From: Acidobacteriota bacterium
Lineage (GTDB): Bacteria; Acidobacteriota; Terriglobia; Bryobacterales; Bryobacteraceae
Assembly: GCA_026394015.1 (NCBI GenBank)
Contig: JAPKZA010000497.1
Location: 1-63,112 of the forward strand
Length of the DNA stretch: 63,112 bases
Reading direction: 5' to 3'
This document shows, in pieces, positions 43,036-52,291 of this stretch; the stretch's first letter is position 1, and every line of letters begins with the position of its first letter. The translations under genes and the position numbers were made by a program. The notes beneath the pieces were generated by a model, which was given only the letters and a program-made list of their open reading frames with translations, did no database searches and was not told the DNA's origin.

Positions 43036-43373
43036 TGTCCCAATTTCTTCCGCCCGGCTTCTTCACGGCGACGGTTCCGCTGAACGCTTACCTGATCCTT
43101 TCCGCGATTTTGTTCGCGATTGGGGCTTGCGGCTTTCTGTTTCGTAAGAACATCATCACGATTTATATGTGCATTGAGCTGATGCTCAATGCGGTCAACC
43201 TCAGCTTCGTCACCTTCTCTTACCAATTTGGGAAGGTCGATGGCCAAATCTATAGCTTCTTCGTCATGGTGGTCGCCGCGGCGGAAGCGGCGGTGGGCCT
43301 GGCGATTATTCTGACCATTTTCCGCAACCTCGGCACGCTCCAAATCGACGAGATCGACTCGCTCAAAAACTAA
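43035..43373 (+). CDS. nuoK: NADH-quinone oxidoreductase subunit K
   Basis: A 112-residue membrane subunit with three helices. [15 protein letters not shown] near 46-60 carries the conserved membrane glutamate and the third helix has [15 protein letters not shown] with the second glutamate. Both charged positions for proton transfer are present. The N-terminus is about ten residues longer than in E. coli. Confidence 0.95.
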   Translation: MSQFLPPGFFTATVPLNAYLILSAILFAIGACGFLFRKNIITIYMCIELMLNAVNLSFVTFSYQFGKVDGQIYSFFVMVVAAAEAAVGLAIILTIFRNLGTLQIDEIDSLKN

Positions 43374-43379
43374 TCCCCA

Positions 43380-45233
43380 ATGCAACTTTGGCTTATCCCC
43401 ATCTTCCCCCTGCTCGGTGCCGTGTTGAACGGCCTGACCGGTCGTCGTTCGAGCCAAGGAATCCAGTCCGCCATCGCCGTGGGCAGCGTGCTTCTGTCGT
43501 TCCTTTGGGTGCTGAAAGTTCTCAGCGGTGCGATGCCGCTGGAGACTGAGATCCGTGAAAGCTATTTCACCTGGATCTCGTCCGGCACGTTTCAGCTCAG
43601 CGTCGACCTCGTGATCGATCGCCTCTCCGCCGTCATGCTGCTGGTCGTCACCGGCATCGGCACGTTGATCCACATTTACGCCACCAGCTATATGTCGCAC
43701 GAGGGCGGGTACTATCGGTTCTTCACGTATCTGAACCTGTTCATGTTCTTCATGCTGGTGCTCGTGATGTCCGGCAACTTCCTGCTCCTGTTCGTGGGCT
43801 GGGAAGGGGTGGGGCTCTGCTCGTATCTGCTGATCGGTTTCTACTTCCTGAAGCAGTCGGCGACCGACGCGGGGAAGAAGGCGTTCATCGTCAACCGCAT
43901 CGGCGACTTCGGCGTGATGGTGGCGATGCTGCTGCTGATCAATACGTTTGGTTCGCTCGACTTCCAGACGATTGCGGCAAAGGCTAAGGATATGCCGGTG
44001 GAGTTGGCGATCGGCACTCTCACCACGATCTGTCTGCTGTTGTTGCTCGGCGCGGCCGGTAAGTCGGCGCAGATTCCGCTCTACACCTGGTTGCCGGACG
44101 CGATGGAAGGCCCGACGCCGGTTTCGGCGTTGATCCATGCGGCGACGATGGTCACCGCCGGAGTCTACCTCTGCTGCCGCGCCTCGGCGCTGTTTGAACA
44201 CGCCCCGATTGCAAAGGACACGATCGCCTACATCGGCTTGGCTACGGCTTTCTTCGCCGCGACCGTCGGCCTTGTGCAGAACGACATCAAGAAGGTTTAC
44301 GCTTACTCGACCATTTCGCAGTTGGGCTTCATGTTCCTGGCGGTCGGCTCCGGGGCTTATGCCGCCGCGGTGTTCCACTTGGTCACTCACGCATTCTTTA
44401 AGGCGCTGCTGTTTCTCGGTTCCGGTTCCGTGATTCATGCCCTGGACGGCGAGCAGGACATGCGCCAGATGGGCGGGTTGCGGGGCAAGTTGCCGATCAC
44501 GTTTTTCACGCTGCTGATGGGCGCGCTGGCCATTGCGGGCTTCCCGTTCTTCTCGGGTTGGTATTCGAAGGAAGCCATTTTGGCTTCGGTTTACGCCCAC
44601 TCGCCGTGGATGTTCTGGGTAGCGGTGCTGACGGCGATGATGACCGCCTTTTACGTGTTCCGCACCATTTTCCTGACGTTTTTTGGTGAGTATAAGGGCC
44701 ATGCACATCCGCATGAATCGCCGGCGATCATGTGGGGGCCGCTGGCGGCTCTCGCGGTGCTCTCAGTGGTCGGCGGGTTTGTCTTCAACGTCCCCCACTT
44801 CCTCGAGAACGTGCTTCCGGCGCACGCGCACGGCCATGATATGTCGCTGGAGATTATCGGGTCCATCGCCGGCTTGGTCGGTATCGGTTTCAGCTACTTC
44901 TTCTATATAGTGAGCCCCGGGTTGGGGGATGCTTTTGCGAGTTCTTTCTCGGGCCTATACAACTTGGTCTATAACAAGTACTTCGTCGATGAAGCTTACG
45001 ATGCGGCTATTGTCCATCCGATCGAGCGGACCTCGCGCCACTTCCTGTGGCGGGTTTTTGATCAAGGGGTGATCGATGAAGGGATGGTGCACGGCGCGGC
45101 GAGCGGTGCGATGGGGCTCGGCAGCCTGTTCCGCCTGTTGCAGGGCGGCATTGTCCGCAACTACGCGGCTTGGATTGTCCTGGGAGCCGTCTCCATCTTC
45201 TCGGCCTTTGCGCTGTTAGGAGGTGCCCGATGA
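43380..45233 (+). CDS. nuoL: NADH-quinone oxidoreductase subunit L
   Basis: A 617-residue antiporter-like subunit. WEGVGLCSYLLIGFY near 141 holds the essential glutamate, AGKSAQIPLYTWLPDAMEGPTPVSALIHAATMVTAG near 222-257 is the core lysine-containing signature, and KKVYAYSTISQLGFM and HAFFKALLFLGSGSVIHA follow. The C-terminal lateral helix region is present (YNLVYNKYFVDEAYDAAI near 520). It ends in a 4-base overlap with nuoM. Confidence 0.96.
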   Translation: MQLWLIPIFPLLGAVLNGLTGRRSSQGIQSAIAVGSVLLSFLWVLKVLSGAMPLETEIRESYFTWISSGTFQLSVDLVIDRLSAVMLLVVTGIGTLIHIYATSYMSHEGGYYRFFTYLNLFMFFMLVLVMSGNFLLLFVGWEGVGLCSYLLIGFYFLKQSATDAGKKAFIVNRIGDFGVMVAMLLLINTFGSLDFQTIAAKAKDMPVELAIGTLTTICLLLLLGAAGKSAQIPLYTWLPDAMEGPTPVSALIHAATMVTAGVYLCCRASALFEHAPIAKDTIAYIGLATAFFAATVGLVQNDIKKVYAYSTISQLGFMFLAVGSGAYAAAVFHLVTHAFFKALLFLGSGSVIHALDGEQDMRQMGGLRGKLPITFFTLLMGALAIAGFPFFSGWYSKEAILASVYAHSPWMFWVAVLTAMMTAFYVFRTIFLTFFGEYKGHAHPHESPAIMWGPLAALAVLSVVGGFVFNVPHFLENVLPAHAHGHDMSLEIIGSIAGLVGIGFSYFFYIVSPGLGDAFASSFSGLYNLVYNKYFVDEAYDAAIVHPIERTSRHFLWRVFDQGVIDEGMVHGAASGAMGLGSLFRLLQGGIVRNYAAWIVLGAVSIFSAFALLGGAR

Positions 45234-46711
45234 ACATCCTTGCGATCCTACTGATTCTGCCGTTACTCGGTTTCGTGGCGGCGCTGGTGTTACCGGCCTC
45301 GGTGACGAAGCGGTTTGTCCTCTGGTTTTCGCTTCTCATTTTTGGCGTTTCTCTGTTGCTGATCGGTACGGTGCAAATGCGCCCCGCGGCGATGAGTTGG
45401 GTGACCGATACCGCTTGGATCGATACGCCGGCCATCCGCTTTCACATCGGTCTCGATGCGACCAGCCTTTGGCTCGTGATCTTGACGACCTTCCTGATCC
45501 CCGTCGCGGCATACATCTCGCAGCGGACGATTCTGCATCGGCCGAAGGAGTTTTTTGCCTATCTGCTGCTGTTGGAGTTCGGGCTGATCGGGGTGTTTTC
45601 CTCACTCGACCTTTTCTTGTACTACGTCTTCTGGGAAGTCGTGCTGGTGCCGATGTACTTCCTGATCGGCGTCTGGGGTGGCCCGAATCGGATCTACGCG
45701 GCGACGAAATTCTTCGTCTACACGATGGCCGGTTCGATGCTGATGTTGGTGGCGATCCTGTTCATCTATACGAAGGCCGGGACCTTCGACCTGCCGGCGA
45801 TTCTGCTGCAGATGGAGATGGGCAAGATCGGCTTCAGCCAGTCCGAGGAGTTGGCTCTGTTTCTGGCGTTCTTCCTCGCCTTTGCCGTAAAGGTTCCGAT
45901 TTTCCCGCTCCATACCTGGTTGCCCGATGCTTATGCCGAGGCACCGACCGGGGCCACGCTGCTGATGGCGGCGGTGCTCTCGAAAATGGGCACCTACAGC
46001 CTGCTTCGCTTCAACCTGAATTTGTTCCCGCGGGCTTCCCACGACTGCGCGCCCTGGATCGTCACCCTCGCCATTATCGGGATTGTGTATGGGGCGCTGA
46101 TTGCGCTCGTGCAGCCGAATATGAAGCGGTTGGTGGCTTACTCTTCGATCAGCCATTTGGGGTTTGTCGTCCTCGGTATCTTCTCGGGGAATCAGTTCGG
46201 CCTGGACGGCGCGGTTTATCAGATGCTCTGTCATGCCATCTCGACCGGTGCGCTGTTCATTCTGATCGGCTACCTGGAGGAGCGGAACAAGTCGCTCGAG
46301 ATCGTCGACTTCGGCGGGATCGCGACGCCGGCTCCGAACTTCGCGGCGGTCTTTTTGGTCGCGACGCTGGCTTCGATTGGGCTCCCTTTGCTCAACAACT
46401 TTGTCGGCGAGTTTTTGATTTTGCAGGGTGCGGCGCAGGCGAACATCTGGTGGGCGGCGTTTGCCGCGCTGGGGGTGGTGCTTTCGGCCTGCTACATGCT
46501 GTGGTTCTACCAGCGAACGTTTTTCGGCGAGGCCAAGGTGCAGATGGCCGATCTCGCCCCGCGCGAGTGGATCACGATAACTCCGCTGCTCGTGCTGATG
46601 CTCTGGATGGGCATCTTTACCCAGACCTGGCTGCCTGGCATCTCTGCCTCGAATAAAGTGCTTCTCGACCGAACCATGTCCAAAACTGTAGCCATGGAGG
46701 TGACCAAGTGA
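45230..46711 (+). CDS. nuoM: NADH-quinone oxidoreductase subunit M
   Basis: A 493-residue antiporter-like subunit starting at ATG 45230, which overlaps the nuoL stop; the open frame before it is part of nuoL. Markers are FWEVVLVPMYFLIGVWGG near 133-150 with the key glutamate, AVKVPIFPLHTWLPDAYAEAPTGATLLMA near 222-250, and RLVAYSSISHLGFVVLGI near 301. Overlaps nuoN by four bases. Confidence 0.96.
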   Translation: MNILAILLILPLLGFVAALVLPASVTKRFVLWFSLLIFGVSLLLIGTVQMRPAAMSWVTDTAWIDTPAIRFHIGLDATSLWLVILTTFLIPVAAYISQRTILHRPKEFFAYLLLLEFGLIGVFSSLDLFLYYVFWEVVLVPMYFLIGVWGGPNRIYAATKFFVYTMAGSMLMLVAILFIYTKAGTFDLPAILLQMEMGKIGFSQSEELALFLAFFLAFAVKVPIFPLHTWLPDAYAEAPTGATLLMAAVLSKMGTYSLLRFNLNLFPRASHDCAPWIVTLAIIGIVYGALIALVQPNMKRLVAYSSISHLGFVVLGIFSGNQFGLDGAVYQMLCHAISTGALFILIGYLEERNKSLEIVDFGGIATPAPNFAAVFLVATLASIGLPLLNNFVGEFLILQGAAQANIWWAAFAALGVVLSACYMLWFYQRTFFGEAKVQMADLAPREWITITPLLVLMLWMGIFTQTWLPGISASNKVLLDRTMSKTVAMEVTK

Positions 46712-48171
46712 ACCCCGCGGCGTTCTATCCCACCTCTACCGACGTCCTTCGTTTTCTTCCCGAACTGATCTTGACGATCGGCGGGGTAGTGCTGCTGGTT
46801 CTGGAAGCGCTGACCGGCGACCACAAGGATAAGTCCAGCCTCGGTTACGTCTCGATCGGCGTGGTACTGGCGGCGATGTTTGCCGTGCCGGTGGCGCTGG
46901 CGAATCCGGGCGTCTCGTTCAACGGGATGATCATCTCGGATGGCTTTGCAGCGTTTTTCCGGATGGTCACGTTGCTGGTTGGGTTGTTCACGCTGCTGTG
47001 TTCGACCTCCTACCTAAGCCGTGAGAAGTCGAATTCGGGTGAGTTCTACTTGCTCGTGCTCTTTTCGTTGGCGGGGCAGGGCATCATGGCCTCTTCGAAC
47101 GAGCTGATCATGGTCTTCCTGGGCTTGGAAATCGCTTCGATTTCGAGCTACGTACTGGCTGGCTTCCTGCGCGAGGATAAGCGCGGGACCGAGGCGGCAT
47201 TGAAGTATTTCCTGCTTGGGTCGTTTGCGACGGCCTTCTTTCTGTACGGGATCTCGTGGATCTATGGTGTGACCGGGGCGACGAACCTTTCGGCGATCCG
47301 CGATGCGCTCGCCAAGGGCACCGAGGCACCGTCGATGGTGGTGGCCGCGGCCGCGTTGATGCTGGTGGGCTTAGCTTTCAAAGTCTCCGCCGCGCCGTTC
47401 CAGGTTTGGGCACCGGACGTTTATCAAGGCGCGCCGGCACCGATCAGCGGCTTCCTTTCGGCTGGCCCGAAGGCGGCGGCCTTTGCAATCTTCATTCGGA
47501 TCTTCCAGACGTCGTTCGATTCGCTTTCGTCCCGCTACGAGCCCATTTTGTGGGTTTTGGCGCTGGCGACGATGTTCGTCGGGAACTTCTCGGCGCTGTG
47601 GCAATCGAATGTGAAGCGGATGCTGGGTTACTCGTCGATCGCTCATGCCGGCTATGTGCTGGTGGCGGTGACGACGCATTCCAATGTGGGCACGGCGGGA
47701 GCGATGTTCTACCTCGCCTCGTACGCCCTAATGAACTATGGGGCGTTTGCTGCGATCACGCACATTGCGGGGCGGGGCGAGAAGCACGTTTCGATCGACG
47801 ACCTGAAGGGCTTGGCGTCGAAGCAACCGGTGCTGGCGGCTCTGTTGACGGTCTGCTTGCTGAGTCTGACGGGTGTACCGCTCACGGTCGGCTTCTTCGG
47901 CAAGTTCTACATTTTCAAGGCGGCGATTGACCACCATCTGTATTGGCTGAGCGCCCTGGGATTACTGAACTCGGCGGTGGCGGCTTATTACTACCTGCGG
48001 GTGATTTCGGCGATGTACATGTATGAGCCGAAGACGACCGAGCATCCCGAGCCGGTCCCGGCGGGGATTCAGTTGACGATGTGGTGCAGCGCGGCGGGGA
48101 TCTTGACGCTAGGGGTATTCCCGGGCTTGGTGCTGGACTACGCGAATCGGTTTGCGACATTCGTCAAGTAA
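46708..48171 (+). CDS. nuoN: NADH-quinone oxidoreductase subunit N
   Basis: A 487-residue antiporter-like subunit, starting at GTG 46708 inside the nuoM stop. Markers are MVFLGLEIASISSYVLAGF near 132-150, FKVSAAPFQVWAPDVYQGAPAPISGFLS near 223-250 and KRMLGYSSIAHAGYVLVAV near 303. It is the last gene of the operon, with a convergent small gene three bases downstream and no clear terminator between. Confidence 0.96.
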   Translation: MNPAAFYPTSTDVLRFLPELILTIGGVVLLVLEALTGDHKDKSSLGYVSIGVVLAAMFAVPVALANPGVSFNGMIISDGFAAFFRMVTLLVGLFTLLCSTSYLSREKSNSGEFYLLVLFSLAGQGIMASSNELIMVFLGLEIASISSYVLAGFLREDKRGTEAALKYFLLGSFATAFFLYGISWIYGVTGATNLSAIRDALAKGTEAPSMVVAAAALMLVGLAFKVSAAPFQVWAPDVYQGAPAPISGFLSAGPKAAAFAIFIRIFQTSFDSLSSRYEPILWVLALATMFVGNFSALWQSNVKRMLGYSSIAHAGYVLVAVTTHSNVGTAGAMFYLASYALMNYGAFAAITHIAGRGEKHVSIDDLKGLASKQPVLAALLTVCLLSLTGVPLTVGFFGKFYIFKAAIDHHLYWLSALGLLNSAVAAYYYLRVISAMYMYEPKTTEHPEPVPAGIQLTMWCSAAGILTLGVFPGLVLDYANRFATFVK

Positions 48172-48174
48172 GTA

Positions 48175-48411
48175 TCAGGCTAGAATATCGAGGAGCTTTG
48201 ATTCCAGCTCGGCGGCCGTTCTAGCCACGACTACGTTGGCAGAGTACTCATTCTGAGCGGCGACGAGGGAGACCATCTCTTCGCTGAGGTCGACGGTGTC
48301 GACCGGAGCGGAGTCTTCGAACGCGGCGAACTGGGCGAGGCGCTTAGCTATGCGGTCGACTTTGTCCTGCGCGCGGTCAAGACCCTCTCGAGCTGTGGAT
48401 AGAACATTCAT
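48175..48411 (-). CDS. Orphan protein resembling the flagellar rod/hook C-terminal domain
   Basis: A 78-residue protein. The C-terminal 40 residues, VDLSEEMVSLVAAQNEYSANVVVARTAAEL, closely follow the FlgC/FlgG/FlgE C-terminal signature (VDLAEEMV.LI.AQ..Y.AN..V..T..E). The N-terminal 35 residues are a helical, charged segment (LDRAQDKVDRIAKRL) in place of the usual rod domain. No other flagellar gene lies in the window. It may be a minimal rod-like protein or a domain reused elsewhere. It faces nuoN tail to tail. Confidence 0.7.
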   Translation of the reverse strand: MNVLSTAREGLDRAQDKVDRIAKRLAQFAAFEDSAPVDTVDLSEEMVSLVAAQNEYSANVVVARTAAELESKLLDILA

Positions 48412-48474
48412 AGGGGCTTAAGACACACTTCGGCCGCTATGGAAAAACCTTGAGGAAAAGTCTTAGGGGAACGA

Positions 48475-49164
48475 CTAGAACCAGTCGCGGAGTTCGGCGA
48501 ACCCTGTCAAATGGAGTAGTTTGGTGGCTGCATTGGGTTGGACCTCTTCTTTTTCGAGAATCCAGGTGCGGGGATGGGGGATGTAGACGGCGTTGAAGCC
48601 GGCTCGAAGGGCGGGGTTGACGTCGCTGCGGGGCGAGTTCCCGATCATCCAGGTGTGGGGGACGTGGAAGCCGCGTTGTTGAGCGAGCTGGAGGTATACG
48701 CCGACCTCTTTCTCTTTCACGATCCCGACATGACAGAAGAAGCGGGCGAGGCCGGAACGGTCAATCTTGGCCTGCTGTTCGTCAGGATGACCTTTGGTGA
48801 ATAACGTCAGCTCGTGACGCTCGGCTAGATGCACGAGGGTCTCTTCGACCTCGGGGAGCAGAATGATAGGGTGTTCGAAAATCTTCTCGGCAAAGGCCGC
48901 GACCTGCTCGAGGTCACGATCGGACAACGGGCGCTGGGCGAGTTGGTGATAAGTTTCGACGAGGTTCTTGCCGAAGCGTTTGGAGCCGTAGCCGTGGATT
49001 TTGGCGTTGACGGCTTCGATCGCATCGAGCACGTCGCGAACTTGGGGACGGGTGAGGTGCTGGTGGTCGAGGAAATCGGCGAACTCTTCGAAGGCCTGCT
49101 CGAAGAAGATGTTGTTCTCCCAGAGGGTGTCGTCGGCGTCGATGATGAGGTGTTGGCGGGTCAT
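48475..49164 (-). CDS. HAD-family hydrolase
   Basis: A 229-residue phosphatase-type protein. Motif I is DADDTLWENN near 8-17 with the nucleophilic Asp, motif II is LFTKGH near 121, and motif III/IV is WMIGNSPRSDVNPALRAG near 173-190. The cap domain lies between. Substrate unknown; it resembles the YjjG/phosphoglycolate group. Its start overlaps the end of the LON-domain gene by four bases, so the two form an operon. Confidence 0.87.
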   Translation of the reverse strand: MTRQHLIIDADDTLWENNIFFEQAFEEFADFLDHQHLTRPQVRDVLDAIEAVNAKIHGYGSKRFGKNLVETYHQLAQRPLSDRDLEQVAAFAEKIFEHPIILLPEVEETLVHLAERHELTLFTKGHPDEQQAKIDRSGLARFFCHVGIVKEKEVGVYLQLAQQRGFHVPHTWMIGNSPRSDVNPALRAGFNAVYIPHPRTWILEKEEVQPNAATKLLHLTGFAELRDWF

Positions 49165-49790
49165 GCGCCGGGAAGGAGTCTGCCGTGGCCGTTGCGGGGG
49201 ATGATGGTCCGGAAGTGTTCAATGCGGCGTTCGCGGGCGGCGGAGAGGGGAAAGTGTTCGGCGAGGCGGCGGATGCGTTCGGCTTCGTTGCGGGACATGA
49301 GCAGCATTTGGCGGACGTTGAGGTCGGAGACGGCCTGGGCGAGTTGAAAGCTGAGTTGCTGGTCGTTCAAGCGGGGTTCGGGGAGGTTTTGGTGGGTGTC
49401 GAGGGCGCGCATGGAGTAGTAGCCGCGGATGGCTTTCTGGACGATGGGTTCCTCGGGGTGTTCGGAGGATTCGTCGTCGAAGAATTGGACTTTGCCGCGA
49501 AGGTAGGAGCGGCCTTCGTCGAGGTCTTCGATTTCGAAGCGGCGGAAACCGATGGTTTTCAGGTCCATGCGGCCATCGTCGTAGGTTTTGGCGACTTCGT
49601 CGATGCGGGCGGTGCAGCCGACCGAGGCGATGCCTTTTTCGAGGGCGAGGACGACGCCGAATTCGCGGGAGGTGTTGAGCAGATCGGTGACCATGTCTTT
49701 GTAGCGGTCCTCAAAGATATGGAGGGGGAGATCGGTGCGGGGGAACAGCACGACGCTGAGTGGGAACAGAGGGAGTAACGGCGCCGCCAT
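49161..49790 (-). CDS. LON N-terminal substrate-binding domain protein
   Basis: A 209-residue protein made only of the LON N-terminal (PUA-like) domain: LLPLFPLSVVLFPRTDLPLHIFEDRYKDMV at residues 5-34, then GVVLAL, VGCTARIDEVAKTYDDGRMDL and GFRRFEIEDL. It lacks the AAA and protease parts of Lon, as do many stand-alone bacterial homologues. ATG 49790 begins MAAPLLPLFPLS; the open frame before it is antisense to the divergent SDR region. Confidence 0.88.
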   Translation of the reverse strand: MAAPLLPLFPLSVVLFPRTDLPLHIFEDRYKDMVTDLLNTSREFGVVLALEKGIASVGCTARIDEVAKTYDDGRMDLKTIGFRRFEIEDLDEGRSYLRGKVQFFDDESSEHPEEPIVQKAIRGYYSMRALDTHQNLPEPRLNDQQLSFQLAQAVSDLNVRQMLLMSRNEAERIRRLAEHFPLSAARERRIEHFRTIIPRNGHGRLLPGA

Positions 49791-49830
49791 GTTACTATTA
49801 TGGCTTCGCTTTGGCCGGAAAACACAAGTA

Positions 49831-50592
49831 ATGCGCATGGAACGTCAGGTGGCCCTTATAACGGGCGCATCAAGTGGTATTGGCCAGGCCCTGGCCGCCG
49901 AACTTGCCGGTCGGGGTGTACAACTGGCACTGACAGGGCGGTCGATTGCGCCTGATGCGGTGCATTTTACCTGTGCGGGGGATTTGACGGACGCTGCGTT
50001 TCGGGAGGAGTTGGTGCGGCGGACGCTCGAACGCTATGGGCGGATCGATATTTTGGTGAATAACGCGGGGGTGGGGCTGTATCAGCCGTCGTGGCAGGCG
50101 GAAGTGGGGGCGACGCGGTACATGTTTGAGTTGAACGTATTTGCGGCGCTGCACCTGGCGCAGTTGGTGGTGCCGGGGATGCGGGAGCGGCGGCAGGGGA
50201 TGGTCGTGAACATCGGGTCGATTGCGAGCAAGGTAACGCTGCCTTGGTTCACGCTGTATTCGGCGACCAAGCACGCGTTGGCTGCGTTTTCGGATGGGCT
50301 GCGGATGGAAAACGCGGATTTCGGGGTGAAGGTGATCCTGGTTTGCCCGGGGTATGTGAAGACGCGGTTTCAGGAGAATGTGTTGGTGGGTCGGCCGCCG
50401 GACGAGTTGGCGAGCGGCAAGCGCTTTGCGACGAACGCTCCGGACTTGGCGCGGGCGATTGCGGACGGGATGGCGCGGGAGCGGCGGACGTTGGTTTATC
50501 CCGCTTCGGGTTGGGCGTTGGTGGCGGCATGGCAGTATTTGCCTCGGGTGGTGGAGGCGTTTTTTCGTCGGTTACAGAGGAACCATTCGTGA
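49831..50592 (+). CDS. Short-chain dehydrogenase/reductase
   Basis: A 253-residue classical SDR enzyme. The nucleotide-binding TGASSGIGQALA lies near residue 11, NNAGVG near 82, and the catalytic YSATKH near 150 with the serine in NIGSIAS upstream. The absence of an acidic residue after the second strand (TGRS) suggests NADPH use. It starts the plus-strand operon SDR, aroK, glycerate kinase, GNAT, deacetylase, with its stop overlapping aroK. ATG 49837 is an equally possible start. Confidence 0.9.
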   Translation: MRMERQVALITGASSGIGQALAAELAGRGVQLALTGRSIAPDAVHFTCAGDLTDAAFREELVRRTLERYGRIDILVNNAGVGLYQPSWQAEVGATRYMFELNVFAALHLAQLVVPGMRERRQGMVVNIGSIASKVTLPWFTLYSATKHALAAFSDGLRMENADFGVKVILVCPGYVKTRFQENVLVGRPPDELASGKRFATNAPDLARAIADGMARERRTLVYPASGWALVAAWQYLPRVVEAFFRRLQRNHS

Positions 50593-51065
50593 TCGTATTG
50601 GTAGGATTCATGGGCAGTGGGAAGACGACGGTTGGTCGGGAGCTGGCTCGGCGGTTGCAGTTGCCGTTTGCGGACTTGGACGACTTGATTGAGACGGCCG
50701 AGGGGCGGACGATTGCCGATATCTTTGCGGTTGATGGCGAGGCGGCGTTTCGGGATATTGAGCACCGGGAGTTGCGGCGAGCGATTCCGGGTGGGGTATT
50801 GGCGTTGGGGGGCGGCGCTTACGTGCAGGAGCGGAACCGGGAGTTATTGCGGGGGCAGGCGACGGTGGTGTGGTTGGATGTGTCGTTAGAGCGGGCGTTG
50901 CGGCGGGTGGCGGGGGCGGATCATCGTCCGTTGGCGAGGGACCCGGAGAAGTTTGCGGCGTTGTATGCGGCGCGGCGGTCGGCGTATGCGGAGGCCGATG
51001 TGACGATTCCGATTGGGAGCGACGATGCGGCGGCGGTGGCGAGGGCGATTATGGAGGGGTTATGA
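50589..51065 (+). CDS. aroK: Shikimate kinase
   Basis: A 158-residue protein, somewhat short for AroK (about 170). It starts at GTG 50589 within the SDR stop. Walker A is GFMGSGKTTVGRELA near 5-19, the shikimate-binding segment is FADLDDLIE near 27-35, GGGAYVQ near 77 is conserved, and the LID arginine lies in HRPLARD near 113. It phosphorylates shikimate in aromatic amino acid synthesis. Mixed operon with no other aro genes nearby. Confidence 0.9.
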   Translation: MIVLVGFMGSGKTTVGRELARRLQLPFADLDDLIETAEGRTIADIFAVDGEAAFRDIEHRELRRAIPGGVLALGGGAYVQERNRELLRGQATVVWLDVSLERALRRVAGADHRPLARDPEKFAALYAARRSAYAEADVTIPIGSDDAAAVARAIMEGL

Positions 51066-52291
51066 CGAAGCGGATGCAGGCGCGGCAGATTTTCCAGGCG
51101 GCTTTGAAGGCGGCGGACCCGAAGGCGGCGGTGTTGGCGCATCTTTCGGCCGACGAGCCTTTGCTGCGGGATCGGAAACGAATTTGGCTGCTGGGGGCGG
51201 GGAAGGCGAGCGCGCCGATGGCGCAGGCGGTGGAGAAGGTCTGCGGGAAGCGGATCGCGGGGGGCTGCGTCGTCGTGAAGGACGGCCACGGGGCTCCGCT
51301 GCGCTATGCGGAACTGCGGGAGAGCGGGCATCCGGTGCCGGACGAACGCGGGGTGGCGGCGGCGGAACGGATTGCGGCGATCGCGGCACAGGCGACGGCG
51401 GAGGATTTGGTGATCTGCTGCATCAGCGGTGGGGCTTCGGCCTTGATGCCGCTACCGGCACCGGGCATCACCTTGGCCGAGAAGCGGGCGGTGACGCGGC
51501 AGTTGTTGGCTTGTGGGGCCAACATCCACGAGATGAACGCGGTGCGGAAGCATTTGTCGGCGATCAAAGGGGGACATCTGGCGGAGTTGGCGGCTCCGGC
51601 GGCGGTGCTGACGCTGATTCTGAGCGATGTGATTGGGGATGACTTGTCGACGATTGGGTCGGGGCCGACGGTGGCGGATCCATCGACGCTGGCGGATGTG
51701 GCGGAGATCCTCGCGCGCTATGGAATTGCTCCGATGGCGGGGCTGCGGGAGACTCCGAAGAAGTTGGCTCGGGTGACGAACCGGATTGTGGGGAGTAATA
51801 TGCAGTCGGTGATGGCGGCGGCGGCGAAGGCGAAGGAGTTGGGCTACCGGCCGTTGATCCTTTCGACGACGATCGAGGGCGAGACGCGGGACGTGGCGCG
51901 GATGCATGTGGCGATTGCCAAAGAGAGCTTGCGGAGTGGGAATCCGGCGAAGCCTCCGTTGTGCATTCTGTCAGGGGGGGAGACGACGGTGAACCTGCGC
52001 GGGTCGGGGAAGGGAGGCCGGAATCAGGAGTTTGCTTTGGCGGCGGCGTTGGACCTTCTCGATGAGCCGCGGATTTTGGTGTTGAGCGCGGGGACGGACG
52101 GGACGGATGGGCCGACGGACGCGGCGGGCGGGTTTGCGACTTCGGCGACGGCTAAGGACGCCAAGGGGGCTCGGGTGGCGCTGGATAACAATGATTCGTA
52201 TCCCTTTTTGGCGGAGACGGGGGACCTGCTGATTACGGGTCCGACGCGGACTAATGTGATGGATATTCGTATGCTTTTGGTGACCCGATGA
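51062..52291 (+). CDS. Glycerate 2-kinase (DUF4147/MOFRL family)
   Basis: A 409-residue protein. The DUF4147 domain has LLGAGKASAPMAQAVEK near 40-56, CCISGGASALMPLPAPGITLAEK near 118-140 and LILSDVIGDDLSTIGSGPTVADP near 180-202. The C-terminal MOFRL domain has SGGETTVNLRGSGKGGRNQEFAL near 305 and GTDGTDGPTDAAGG near 347. It phosphorylates glycerate at carbon 2. ATG 51062 overlaps the aroK stop. Confidence 0.9.
   Translation: MTKRMQARQIFQAALKAADPKAAVLAHLSADEPLLRDRKRIWLLGAGKASAPMAQAVEKVCGKRIAGGCVVVKDGHGAPLRYAELRESGHPVPDERGVAAAERIAAIAAQATAEDLVICCISGGASALMPLPAPGITLAEKRAVTRQLLACGANIHEMNAVRKHLSAIKGGHLAELAAPAAVLTLILSDVIGDDLSTIGSGPTVADPSTLADVAEILARYGIAPMAGLRETPKKLARVTNRIVGSNMQSVMAAAAKAKELGYRPLILSTTIEGETRDVARMHVAIAKESLRSGNPAKPPLCILSGGETTVNLRGSGKGGRNQEFALAAALDLLDEPRILVLSAGTDGTDGPTDAAGGFATSATAKDAKGARVALDNNDSYPFLAETGDLLITGPTRTNVMDIRMLLVTR

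Noticed and set aside
43032-44714. 560-residue minus-strand open frame opposite nuoK and nuoL
   Set aside because: It is very rich in His, Gln, Arg and Glu with no domain, and is fully opposite well-supported complex I genes.
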